NCBI GenBank assembly: GCA_017500745.1
Contig: JAFVYE010000059.1
Coordinates: 1 to 30,870 of the forward strand
Source of the DNA: Clostridia bacterium
Lineage (GTDB): Bacteria; Bacillota; Clostridia; Christensenellales; CAG-917
Direction of reading: 5' to 3'
DNA length: 30,870 nucleotides
The notes under the pieces are model-generated. The model worked only from the letters and a program-made list of their open reading frames with translations, made no database searches and had not been told where the DNA came from. The translations under genes were made by a program, and so were the position numbers. Shown here in pieces: positions 22,245 to 30,032 of this stretch; positions within the stretch are counted from its first letter, which is position 1, and the number at the start of each line of letters is the position of its first letter.

Positions 22245-23063
22245 ATGTATACAAGATGTCCAAGTTGCAGAGCCGAAATCAGCTTTGAGCCCCCTGCGAA
22301 TGCAGCATCTCTTCCTGACGGCTACAAACACAAAATTAAATGTCCCAGCTGTGGCGTGACCATTGGCGTCAAGATACCTCGTCTTGACAGCGCAGTGCAA
22401 CCCACTTTTACACCTCAAAACCCCAACGCAGTTTCAAGCGAGCCCGTCTACACAGCACAAGCCCCTGAAGCTGTGGCACCCGCAAAAGACAAAAAGAAAC
22501 CCTACGGCCGTGCAGCAAACATCTTTGCAATGATCTTCTCTGCACTCCTTGCAGTGATCCTCGGCATCGGTCATCTTGTCAACAACGGAAGCCTCACGGT
22601 GGATTTCCTTCAAGGACTTGCACTCTTTGATCCCATCGCACCCATTATGCTCCTCATTGAAGGTGGCGTAGAAGGCCTTGACATCATCGCAACAATCATT
22701 GCTCTCATCCCCACCATCACTCTTGCACTTGCAGCAATCAATGCCATCGTTGCAATCATCTGTTGCGCTGTTGGCACATATTCAAGAGCATACAACTTCA
22801 TTTGGGGATTCCTCCTTTTGGTGGGTGGTGTTGCTTGTTTGTTCCAAACAACATTCCTCTTCATGGCATTCCCCGATTTGCTTGTGGAAATCACCGGCGG
22901 TGATTACACCCCCAGCATTATGGAACTCTTTATGCTCCCCGTCTTTGAAATCATTGAAACAAAAGCATGGGTCGCATTTGCAGTGCCCGGTCTTGGAATC
23001 ATCTCTTTCCTCACCGCTCTCTTCTCACTTGGCGTCAGAAGAAAGAAAGCAAAGGCAGAATAA
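22245..23063 (+). CDS. Zinc-ribbon membrane protein of unknown function
   Basis: 272 residues. N-terminal zinc ribbon made of two CPSC knuckles (C5/C8 and C33/C36) of the MJ0042/FYDLN-like type, then a flexible Pro/Ala/Gln linker (~50-85) and four or five hydrophobic helices (~88-110, ~120-140, ~148-180, ~185-215, ~240-262) ending in a basic tail RRKKAKAE. The zinc ribbon is presumably cytoplasmic. No enzyme motif is visible. Canonical AAGGAG precedes the ATG by 9 nt. Synonymous codons are strongly C-ending, suggesting high expression, in keeping with the consensus promoter. Single-gene unit closed by a terminator. Function unknown; a stress or envelope role would be a guess. Confidence 0.8.
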   Translation: MYTRCPSCRAEISFEPPANAASLPDGYKHKIKCPSCGVTIGVKIPRLDSAVQPTFTPQNPNAVSSEPVYTAQAPEAVAPAKDKKKPYGRAANIFAMIFSALLAVILGIGHLVNNGSLTVDFLQGLALFDPIAPIMLLIEGGVEGLDIIATIIALIPTITLALAAINAIVAIICCAVGTYSRAYNFIWGFLLLVGGVACLFQTTFLFMAFPDLLVEITGGDYTPSIMELFMLPVFEIIETKAWVAFAVPGLGIISFLTALFSLGVRRKKAKAE

Positions 23064-23080
23064 TCTCAGCACAAATCAAA

Positions 23081-23107
23081 AGCCACGACTTGTTCGTGGC
23101 TTTTTTA
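23081..23107 (+). terminator. Intrinsic terminator
   Basis: Arms AGCCACGA (23081-23088) and TCGTGGCT (23094-23101) with a 5-nt loop, followed by TTTTTAT. It ends the zinc-ribbon gene and, less strongly, could stop the convergent ypeB transcript. Confidence 0.8.
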
Positions 23108-23131
23108 TTTGTCTTTTTTGTTTTTTTTGGG

Positions 23132-24523
23132 CTACATCATGGTTTGACCTTGGTCAACGTCATCTATGACGTAGAGGATTTCTGCCTCTTTGCCCGTGAT
23201 GGCGTCAATATACACAAAATAGGTGCCATCGCTTTCACATTCAAACTCATAACACAAGGTTTCCTTTTCCCCTCTGTCTGGGATGAGCACAAGCCGTCCT
23301 TTTGTGACGGGAGCCATTGCCAACTGCCTCTCGGCATCACTCATAGTGATGGTTGGCTTGGGGATGTTCCTTTTGTGGTGGTTGTAGGCGTGATGGGCGC
23401 TGTCAAATCCCACAACTTCATCCCCTTCAATCTTGACTTTGACGAGGTCGGGATATAGGATTATGCCGTCAACGACAGGGGCAAGGTTGACGTAGGTGTG
23501 TCCGTGTGCAGTTGCGCTCCACACCACTTCAAGATTGTCATAACCCAGCTTTTTTGCAAAGCTCATGGCAATCTCCCCTGCGGATTCGCTGGTCTCGCCA
23601 TCCTCTGTATTTGAGGTCAAGGAGTAGTTGACCACCTTTCCGCCCTTCACAGACAATTGAATATACCCTTGCTTTCCATTGAGATTAAAGGAGTAGTTTT
23701 CGGTGGGGATTCTTCCCTCAAACCTGCCAATATGCTTGACATCAGTGGCTTTGTCCAACAATTCCTCAACAATTTGCAATCCTTTTTCCTTGGAAATATC
23801 CTCTCCCACAAGCCCCTTTGTCTCACGGGACTCAAGCCCGTCTGAAAAAGGCCCGTCATATATCATTTCTGGATAGTCAAAATCGGGCTCGCTAAAGGCG
23901 GAAAAGGCCGATGCAAAGTTGTCTATGATTCCGTCATCGTCAAGGAACAGCTTGCCTTTGTCCAAATCTGCCCCAACCTTTTGCAAGGACTGCTTGAGGG
24001 TGTCCGCCAAGGGCTTCATTTTGGCAAGAGTTGCCTTGTCCTCTCCTGTCAGATTCTCCCCTTTTGACAGCTTGCCAGCAAGGTGCAAGGAGTAGTCCCC
24101 CAGTTGATTGACAAACTTGACTGCCGTGCGCACTCCCTCGTCTTGATTTTCAAAGGTGGCAAGATATTCCTCTATTAGCGTGGATGCGCACCATATCTCA
24201 TACAACAAGGCCTCCTGTTTTTCTCCAGACTTGGCAACAGATAGTTTTGCCATGGTGGTGTCAATGTCATTGACGCCGTCAAGCAAGTTGTAGTAGGCAC
24301 GTGCATACACGCTTTCCATTTGGCTCTGATACTTGGCCTGCATCTCAATTTTGTCTTGACTGAAATATAGCGCCACGCTGAGCCCAACAATTGCTCCAAC
24401 TCCAATGGCATGGACAAATGCCAGCATTGCCGTGCGCATCCCTCTGCGAACCTTGGGATTGCGTGCTTTTTTTGTTTCTATGCTCTTTGAGCTTGATTTT
24501 TTGTTCAGTTTTGCGTCTTTCAT
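23132..24523 (-). CDS. ypeB: Germination protein YpeB
   Basis: 463 residues. A basic N-terminus, one transmembrane helix (~32-54, AMLAFVHAIGVGAIVGLSVALYF), a helical extracytoplasmic region (~60-190) and C-terminal PepSY-type domains (~250-455, for example GYIQLSVKGGKVVNYSL and TYFVYIDAITGKEAEIL). In spores YpeB sits at the inner membrane and stabilises and localises the cortex-lytic enzyme SleB. The frame is open upstream but overlaps sleB; the ATG at 24523 is chosen because AGAGGTG precedes it by 5 nt. It begins 8 nt after the sleB stop, the standard sleB-ypeB arrangement. The two genes have near-identical ribosome-site contexts (AGGTGAATATGAAA). Confidence 0.92.
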   Translation of the reverse strand: MKDAKLNKKSSSKSIETKKARNPKVRRGMRTAMLAFVHAIGVGAIVGLSVALYFSQDKIEMQAKYQSQMESVYARAYYNLLDGVNDIDTTMAKLSVAKSGEKQEALLYEIWCASTLIEEYLATFENQDEGVRTAVKFVNQLGDYSLHLAGKLSKGENLTGEDKATLAKMKPLADTLKQSLQKVGADLDKGKLFLDDDGIIDNFASAFSAFSEPDFDYPEMIYDGPFSDGLESRETKGLVGEDISKEKGLQIVEELLDKATDVKHIGRFEGRIPTENYSFNLNGKQGYIQLSVKGGKVVNYSLTSNTEDGETSESAGEIAMSFAKKLGYDNLEVVWSATAHGHTYVNLAPVVDGIILYPDLVKVKIEGDEVVGFDSAHHAYNHHKRNIPKPTITMSDAERQLAMAPVTKGRLVLIPDRGEKETLCYEFECESDGTYFVYIDAITGKEAEILYVIDDVDQGQTMM

Positions 24524-24531
24524 ATTCACCT

Positions 24532-25224
24532 CTAACAAAATGCGTGATTGCCAATGGACAGCTTCACCGGCCTTGACAGTATCCACTTGTTGGTGGCTGT
24601 GCGAGGATTGTAGTAGTACAAGCATCCATAGGTTGGATCCCAACCGTTGAGGGCGTCTTGTGCTGCACTTTTGGCTGTGGCGTTGGGTGTCAAGTTGATT
24701 TGACCGTCTGCAACGCAATCAAAGGCCCCAGATTGATATATCACTCCAGCAATGGTGTTGGGGAAGGATGCCGACCTCACACGATTGAGCACCACCGCTG
24801 CAACCGCCACTTGACCTGTGTACGGCTCTCCTCTCGCCTCGCCGTATATGACTCGGGCAAGGAGGTTGAGATCAGATGACGTGGTGCTTCCGCTGGACGT
24901 GGATGACAAAGTCACCCCCATGGCAGAGGCGGTGCGCTTGCCCACTATGCCGTCAACTGCAAGGCCGTTTCGCCGTTGAAAATACTTGACAGCGCTCACG
25001 GTTTGGGCCCCGTATATTCCGTCCACCACGCCTTTGTAATATCCCCAATTTTTCAGTTTGGTTTGCACCGTGCGCACGGTGCTTCCTCTGCTTCCTCGTT
25101 TGAGCACAGCCGCCTCTGCAATGACTCCGTCCTCTCCAAAAGCAAACACGCTTGTCAAAATGACGGAGAGCAAAAGCACCACAGAAAGGGACAAAATCAA
25201 CACACTAAATCTTTTGCTTTTCAT
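24532..25224 (-). CDS. sleB: Spore cortex-lytic enzyme SleB
   Basis: 230 residues. Signal sequence (~1-38), peptidoglycan-binding domain (~40-101, LKRGSRGSTVRTVQTKLKNWGYY), a Ser/Thr linker (~105-118) and the SleB-type lytic transglycosylase domain (~119-230, NLLARVIYGEARGEPYTGQVAVAAVVLNRV) with catalytic E129. It degrades muramic-lactam-containing cortex at germination and is held inactive in the dormant spore with YpeB. The ATG at 25224 follows GAGGTGA; an in-frame GTG two codons upstream lies within that site. The promoter is of the forespore (sigma-F/G) type, fitting sigma-G expression known for this gene. Confidence 0.94.
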   Translation of the reverse strand: MKSKRFSVLILSLSVVLLLSVILTSVFAFGEDGVIAEAAVLKRGSRGSTVRTVQTKLKNWGYYKGVVDGIYGAQTVSAVKYFQRRNGLAVDGIVGKRTASAMGVTLSSTSSGSTTSSDLNLLARVIYGEARGEPYTGQVAVAAVVLNRVRSASFPNTIAGVIYQSGAFDCVADGQINLTPNATAKSAAQDALNGWDPTYGCLYYYNPRTATNKWILSRPVKLSIGNHAFC

Positions 25225-25238
25225 ATTCACCTCGCCCC

Positions 25239-25267
25239 TATTTTGTTTCTATCCCCGGTTTTTATGC
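25239..25267 (-). promoter_or_regulatory. Sigma-G/F-type forespore promoter of sleB-ypeB
   Basis: Minus strand GCATA (25263-25267) matches the sigma-G -35 (GHATR) fully. After 17 nt, CAAAATA (25239-25245) differs from the -10 consensus CATNHTA at one position. Confidence 0.55.
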
Positions 25268-25291
25268 AAGATGATTAATTTCAAAAACAAT

Positions 25292-25301
25292 GGCAATAAT
25301 A
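25292..25301 (+). promoter_or_regulatory. Sigma-F-type -10 element of spoIIR
   Basis: GGCAATAATA fits every defined position of the Bacillus sigma-F -10 consensus GGnnAnAhTr. It lies 5 nt before the spoIIR ATG. The -35 is poor (GATTA at 25273-25277 is a weak match to GYATA). spoIIR is a known sigma-F target. Confidence 0.55.
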
Positions 25302-25306
25302 GTGCT

Positions 25307-25879
25307 ATGAAAGCAAAACTGACCCGAGTGATACTGCTGATTGCGTTGTCTTTGCTGACAACTTTGACAACAGCATGCAACGTTGATGCCACAAGCAAGG
25401 AGCATTCAAAAAGCGCGGACTTTGCCTTGCAAAGAGTGCAAGACAGCGTTGTGAGAATACATATCCGTGCCAACTCAAACCAAGAAATTGACCAAGCCGT
25501 AAAACTGCTTGTCCGTGATGAAATAACCTCTTATCTTGGGCACGCTCTTGAGGGATGCACCTCCAAAGCCGAGGCCCTTTGCGCCATAAAAAACCGCGTG
25601 AACAATCTGAAACAAATTGCAGATTGCACACTTTATAACAATGGTTTTGACTATAAAAGTGCCGTTTCGGTCAAAAAGGAGTGGTTTCCTGTGCGCACGT
25701 ACAACGAGTACGTTTTTCCTGACGGGGTGTACGATGCCCTCATAATTGAACTTGGAAGTGGGGCCGGGGACAACTGGTGGTGTGTGGCTTTTCCGCCCCT
25801 CTGCTTTGTGCCCGGAGGAGATGATGAAACCGTCACCTACAAATCTTGGGTGAAAGAAATCCTTGACAAAATCTTTTAA
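25307..25879 (+). CDS. spoIIR: Stage II sporulation protein R
   Basis: 190 residues. N-terminal signal sequence with a lipobox-like LTTAC (~24), then the SpoIIR core: VRIHIRANSNQEIDQAVKLLVRDEI (~49-73) and the C-terminal WFPVRTYNEYVFPDGVYDALIIELGSGAGDNWWCVAFPPLCFV. SpoIIR is made in the forespore and secreted to the intermembrane space, where it triggers SpoIIGA to process pro-sigma-E. The ATG at 25307 is chosen because the signal peptide starts there; the frame is open further upstream but runs through the sleB promoter. There is no Shine-Dalgarno site and the sigma-F-type -10 ends 5 nt upstream, so the mRNA is predicted to be leaderless. The possible lipidation is unusual and uncertain. Confidence 0.9.
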   Translation: MKAKLTRVILLIALSLLTTLTTACNVDATSKEHSKSADFALQRVQDSVVRIHIRANSNQEIDQAVKLLVRDEITSYLGHALEGCTSKAEALCAIKNRVNNLKQIADCTLYNNGFDYKSAVSVKKEWFPVRTYNEYVFPDGVYDALIIELGSGAGDNWWCVAFPPLCFVPGGDDETVTYKSWVKEILDKIF

Positions 25880-25897
25880 ACCAAAAAAGGAGTGTAT

Positions 25898-26314
25898 ATG
25901 AAAATTTTTAGAGAAATAGTCAAAAACACAGACATGGGCATCCAATCCATCACAAATCTATTGCCCTATTGCGAGGAGCAGAGTTTTAAAGACCTCATCA
26001 TGTCACAGCAGGCAGAACTGCGTGACTTCTACTCCCGTGCTCTATGTGAGCTCAACTGCGAGGAGCAAGACCAAGCCAAAAGCGGTGTCATTGAAAAGAC
26101 CATGTTGAAAGCAGGAGTCAATATGAACGCAATGTTCAACAACACCTCCTCACACATGGCGTCAATGCTCATTGACGGCTACACCATGGGGGTTGAAAGC
26201 GTGCAAAAGTGTGTCAATGAAATGAAAAAGGACGGCACCGAAATGCCGTCCATTGCCAGTGAAATAATCAAGTTTTACGACAAGTGCTCCAAGGCCTTGC
26301 GTGAGTATCTCTAA
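25898..26314 (+). CDS. Helical-bundle protein of unknown function, co-transcribed with spoIIR
   Basis: 138 residues, no signal peptide, almost entirely amphipathic helix by eye: MKIFREIVKNTDMGIQSITNLLPYC, EQSFKDLIMSQQAELRDFYSRALCEL, a third helix with MNAMFNNTSSHMASMLIDGYTMGVESVQKCVNEM, and a last one ending IKFYDKCSKALREYL. The pattern (four helices, methionine-rich, acidic) resembles ferritin-like or DUF892/DUF2383-type bundles common in Clostridia, but I cannot assign it and see no clear di-iron motif. AAAGGAG stands 7 nt before the ATG, 18 nt after the spoIIR stop, so it belongs to the spoIIR transcript. This suggests forespore expression. Its stop overlaps the stop of the convergent gene. 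Confidence 0.78.
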   Translation: MKIFREIVKNTDMGIQSITNLLPYCEEQSFKDLIMSQQAELRDFYSRALCELNCEEQDQAKSGVIEKTMLKAGVNMNAMFNNTSSHMASMLIDGYTMGVESVQKCVNEMKKDGTEMPSIASEIIKFYDKCSKALREYL

Positions 26315-28728
26315 AACACTATTGTGTAAATGCCGTAGGTGGATGCTGTTGCCACAGGGATGATGCCATCAATTGATCCACCACCGTTGGTGAATAGGAC
26401 GTTTTTGATTTTTTCTGCCAATTCGCTTGCGGTTTTGGCATAGCTTGCCGACACCTTGATTTCAAGGAGAATGCCATTGTCTCGTGCGTAGATGATGGCA
26501 TTTTTCAAATCCTCATATCCGTCAACAAAGAGGTCAAAGTCCTTGTTGCCGTTTTCAATGATGGTGGCTTTGTAGTAGTCAAAGCTGGTGACGCAAGGAG
26601 GATTGAAGCACTCTGCATCAGGGATGTGAGTGTCCTTGACGTAGCCGTCTGTCACAAGGAAGTACTGCTTGTTGAGACGCTCCACTCTGTCCTCTGCGCT
26701 ACTGCGGTCAGACCAAGTCGTGTCGCAAATAAACCACTCCTTGACGCCATCGTTGTTGACGTCAATGAGCACCTTGTTCCAGGCGTGTCCCTCGCTTATT
26801 CCGCCCACAAAGGCCTGTCCTGTGACACGGACTGCTTTTATGTCTTCAAGCCCGCAAAGGATGACGTATGCCTTGGCTCTGCCGTCACAGACTGCTTGTC
26901 CGTGGCCCTGGCCGTCGGCATCTGCAAAGACCCCTTCAAGAGAGAATGCGTTGTAGACAAGCTTTTCTTCAATGGTCATTTCGGTTTCAACAAGAGCGTA
27001 ATCGTAGTCGGTTTTTTGTGCAATCCACTCATAGAATATGAGTGCCTTTTCATAGTCTGTCATGTCGTCCGTGACGTAGTCAATGGCAACTTGACGGACT
27101 GTTTGGTACAACGCCAACATCTTTTGGCTCTCGGGGCTGGAGTCAAACTTGGGCTTGTAGCCCCAGCCAACAACTCTATAAAGCATTTGGCTGTCCACGA
27201 TTGCCGTGGGATATTCGGGGTTGTCGTCTATGGGGAGAGCCGTGCGTTTGTCACCGTTGTCAAGCATCTTGTAGTGCAGGAGTGCGGTTTCATCTTGGGT
27301 GACGTTTGATGCGGGAGCAAAGTGGGTGGTGGGGTTCATAAACACGCTTTTGTCCGTGACGTACAACACGTAGTCAAAGTACTGCCCTGTGCTCTCGTAA
27401 TAAGAGTAGCCCGTGCGGATGTTAAATCCGCCTGCCTCATCTGATGAACCCAATGCAATTGACAGCGCATCCTTGTGATCAACGTCGTTGAGCACGTCAA
27501 AGGTGTCGGGGTTTGCAAAGGGGAATCCGTTGGATTTGTCCTTTATTTCATCGCCAACAACAACCGTGAGATTTCTTGTGGACAGGGCGTGTTGCACAAA
27601 TCTGTTAAGGTCGGTTTGGTCAATGACGTAGCCGTTTTCAACACCGCTGTCCCACACAAAGACGTCTTTGATGTAGTCCTCATATTCGGTGTAGTCAAGC
27701 TCTGTGAAGGCAAACACAATCAGTTGTTTGCTGACAACTCCACCCACCGTTGCGGTGACAATGTTCTCGCCATAAGCGGGCTCAAATGTCAGCATGCGAC
27801 CGGTTTCGGACAAAGTTCTTTGACCGCTTTCATCTCTAACCGTCCAAGTGACAGGCATATCAAGGTCCGTCTTGCCAATGGGAGTGGTTGACAAAGTGAT
27901 GGTGACCTCCTCTCTATCAACGCCTTCCACCAATTGATAGTACTGCACCGTTGCCCCTTCTCCAATGGGAGTTGCTCCGCTTTCAATGGCAAGAGTGGCT
28001 GTGCTCACGGCGGAGTAGACTTCAATGACGTTCACCATGACAGACGTGCTGAGGGTTGTGGTGCCATCGCTCATTGTCAACGTGATGACGTGTGTTCCAA
28101 CCCCTGCGGGAGTGTAGTCAAAGGTTTCTTTGTCACAAAGCACCGTATTGTCCATCGTCCACTCAAAAGTGACCTCTGTGTCCTCGGGCAATGCAGACTT
28201 GTTCCATTCAGCAACAAGGGTGATTGTTTCAATATTGTCGTGCTCTTGCTGTATTGCTCCGTCAAGAATGCTGTGGGTTAATGATGCTATGGTGACGTTT
28301 GCAAGAGTGGGGGCATATTGCAGGGTGACGATTATGGTGTTGGTGCTTTTGACTCCGTCAACCTCTGCCCAAAACTCAAAGGACGTTGATGAATATTGGT
28401 CAAAAGTGTATGCGAGAGTGCTTGTGGTTGCCCCTGAAATCGCGCCCTTTTTGCCGTCCTCGGACTTTATATACCACTTGTACGTGACCTTTGAAGGAGC
28501 GTCATCGTTGATGGTCGCTTTGATAGAAAACTTGTCGCCTACCACAGCTTGATAGGTGCCCTCTGCCTGTTTTTCAAGGCCGTCCACCACGGACAGTTTG
28601 ACTTCTTTGACCTCTGGCTTTTCTGTTGAAGTTTGAAACAGCCCCTCAAAAATTGAGCATGCAGTAAAAGTTGACAGCACCGCCACCAACAACAAAACGA
28701 CCATTGCTCTTGTCACAAATCTTGCCAT
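26311..28728 (-). CDS. Lipoprotein with Ig-like domains and a transglutaminase-like domain
   Basis: 805 residues. Signal peptide with lipobox STFTAC (lipidated C24). Several Ig/PKD-like beta-sandwich repeats (~35-350, with phrases such as SKVTYKWYIKSEDG, TFEWTMDN, GVGTHVITLTMSDG). A region with EYEDYIKDVFVWDSG and a central part follow (~355-560). The transglutaminase-like fold lies at ~560-690 with triad C614 (AVCDGRAKAY), H648 (EGHAWNKV) and D669 (CDTTW). Such surface proteins act as cysteine proteases or cross-linking enzymes on the wall. The start at 28728 is supported by GAGGTG and the signal peptide; the frame is open 11 codons further. No terminator separates its end from the convergent helical-bundle gene (4-bp overlap). 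Confidence 0.85.
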   Translation of the reverse strand: MARFVTRAMVVLLLVAVLSTFTACSIFEGLFQTSTEKPEVKEVKLSVVDGLEKQAEGTYQAVVGDKFSIKATINDDAPSKVTYKWYIKSEDGKKGAISGATTSTLAYTFDQYSSTSFEFWAEVDGVKSTNTIIVTLQYAPTLANVTIASLTHSILDGAIQQEHDNIETITLVAEWNKSALPEDTEVTFEWTMDNTVLCDKETFDYTPAGVGTHVITLTMSDGTTTLSTSVMVNVIEVYSAVSTATLAIESGATPIGEGATVQYYQLVEGVDREEVTITLSTTPIGKTDLDMPVTWTVRDESGQRTLSETGRMLTFEPAYGENIVTATVGGVVSKQLIVFAFTELDYTEYEDYIKDVFVWDSGVENGYVIDQTDLNRFVQHALSTRNLTVVVGDEIKDKSNGFPFANPDTFDVLNDVDHKDALSIALGSSDEAGGFNIRTGYSYYESTGQYFDYVLYVTDKSVFMNPTTHFAPASNVTQDETALLHYKMLDNGDKRTALPIDDNPEYPTAIVDSQMLYRVVGWGYKPKFDSSPESQKMLALYQTVRQVAIDYVTDDMTDYEKALIFYEWIAQKTDYDYALVETEMTIEEKLVYNAFSLEGVFADADGQGHGQAVCDGRAKAYVILCGLEDIKAVRVTGQAFVGGISEGHAWNKVLIDVNNDGVKEWFICDTTWSDRSSAEDRVERLNKQYFLVTDGYVKDTHIPDAECFNPPCVTSFDYYKATIIENGNKDFDLFVDGYEDLKNAIIYARDNGILLEIKVSASYAKTASELAEKIKNVLFTNGGGSIDGIIPVATASTYGIYTIVF

Positions 28729-28861
28729 ATGCACCTCAAATCTGTTTTGAATATAAAACAATTATCAGCGGGATTTTTCCAACTTTTGACGGCAAAACCC
28801 TATTGTATCACGCGTATGCGCGATTACATTGTTTTATTAATATTAACTTATTTGACACTTC

Positions 28862-28890
28862 TTGTCAATATTGCTTTGTTGTGCTAAAAT
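28862..28890 (+). promoter_or_regulatory. Sigma-A promoter of mrnC-rlmB-sigH, predicted leaderless
   Basis: TTGTCA (28862-28867), 17-nt spacer, TAAAAT (28885-28890), six bases to the ATG at 28897. A first ATG at 28891 abuts the -10 and would lie upstream of the transcription start. Confidence 0.75.
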
Positions 28891-28896
28891 ATGGGT

Positions 28897-29313
28897 ATGT
28901 CAAAAGCAGAATTCAATTTTACAACACCCATATCACGGGAAGAAGCGCTGAAATTCCACCCTATGACCCTCGCCTTCATTGGCGATGCGGTGCAATCACT
29001 TTATGCCCGCACTCGCATATCCTTGAGCTCCTCCTCAAAGACAGGCGTGCTCCACAAGGAAGTGACCAAGGTTGTCAAGGCGGTGGCCCAAGCCCGTGTG
29101 GCAGAGGTTCTTCTTCCAGAATTTGATGAGGTTGAAGCGGACGTTTTCCGCAGAGCACGCAATTGCCAAATTCAAACCTCGGCCAAGCACGCAGACAGAA
29201 GCGAATATCGCAGAGCAAGCGGTTTTGAAGCGGTGCTTGGCTTCCACTACATCACAGGAAATAACGAGCGACTTTTCTACATCCTTGAAAAGTGCTTTGA
29301 GGAGAACAAATGA
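28897..29313 (+). CDS. mrnC: Mini-ribonuclease III
   Basis: 138 residues, the RNase III catalytic domain without a dsRNA-binding domain, as in Mini-III. The signature LAFIGDAVQSLYART (~25-39) and the C-terminal RRARNCQIQTSAKHADRSEYRRASGFEAVLGFHYITG are typical. Mini-III trims 23S rRNA ends in Bacillus. The start at 28897 is chosen over 28891 because the latter falls in the promoter. No Shine-Dalgarno. It overlaps rlmB by four bases. First gene of the conserved Firmicutes order mrnC-rlmB-(yacP)-sigH. Confidence 0.9.
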   Translation: MSKAEFNFTTPISREEALKFHPMTLAFIGDAVQSLYARTRISLSSSSKTGVLHKEVTKVVKAVAQARVAEVLLPEFDEVEADVFRRARNCQIQTSAKHADRSEYRRASGFEAVLGFHYITGNNERLFYILEKCFEENK

Positions 29314-30032
29314 TCATCTACGGCAGAAACCCAGTTAAAGAAGCATATCGTGCAGGCAAAACAATTGAAAAGTTGTACTTGCCCAAGGGCGCACCAGACC
29401 CCGTGCTTTCCCCCATTTACAAGATGGCAAAGGAAAAGCGCACGGTCATATCCTACGTTGACAAGTTCACCATGGACAAGCTCAGCGAAGGTGGCAATCA
29501 TCAAGGCGTCCTTGCTCAAATCACCGACTTTGACTACTGCACCGTTGAGGACATTATGGACCTTGCAAAGTCCAAAGAGGAGGACCTCCTCATTGTGCTC
29601 CTTGACGGCATAACCGACCCCCACAACCTTGGGGCAATTGTGCGCAGTGCAGAGTGCTTTGGTGCACACGGCATTGTCATCCCCAAGCATCGTAGCGTGG
29701 GTGTCAACGACACCGTGGTCAAGGTGGCAAGTGGTGCAACCGAGCATATGCTCATTGCAAAAGTGACCAACATCAACGACACAATCAGAATGCTCAAAGA
29801 GCACAATGTGTGGGTTTATGCAACGGATTTTGATGGTAAAGCCTCCAAATTGACAAATATGACAGGCAATATTGCCATTGTCATTGGCAGCGAGGGCGAG
29901 GGCATCAAGAAGCTTACAAAGGAGCTTTGCGATGACACAATCACAATCCCCGAGTATGGCAAAATCAACTCCCTCAACGCATCGGTTGCCACAGGCATCA
30001 TCCTCTACGAAGCGGTTAGACAAAGAAAATGA
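29310..30032 (+). CDS. rlmB: 23S rRNA 2'-O-ribose methyltransferase, RlmB/TrmH (SpoU) family
   Basis: 240 residues. N-terminal substrate-binding domain (YGRNPVKEAYRAGKTIEKLYLP) followed by the SPOUT knot domain with its three motifs: DPHNLGAIVRSAECFGAHG (motif 1), VIGSEGEGI (motif 2) and SLNASVATGIILYEA (motif 3). It uses SAM to methylate the ribose of a 23S rRNA guanosine (G2251 in E. coli). The start and the stop both overlap neighbours by four bases (ATGA), so translation is coupled to mrnC and sigH. The position fits Bacillus YacO/RlmB. Confidence 0.9.
   Translation: MIIYGRNPVKEAYRAGKTIEKLYLPKGAPDPVLSPIYKMAKEKRTVISYVDKFTMDKLSEGGNHQGVLAQITDFDYCTVEDIMDLAKSKEEDLLIVLLDGITDPHNLGAIVRSAECFGAHGIVIPKHRSVGVNDTVVKVASGATEHMLIAKVTNINDTIRMLKEHNVWVYATDFDGKASKLTNMTGNIAIVIGSEGEGIKKLTKELCDDTITIPEYGKINSLNASVATGIILYEAVRQRK

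Noticed and set aside
28808..28830. CGCG-containing inverted sequence as an operator between the lipoprotein and mrnC
   Set aside because: Only 4-bp arms are perfect; symmetry is too weak.
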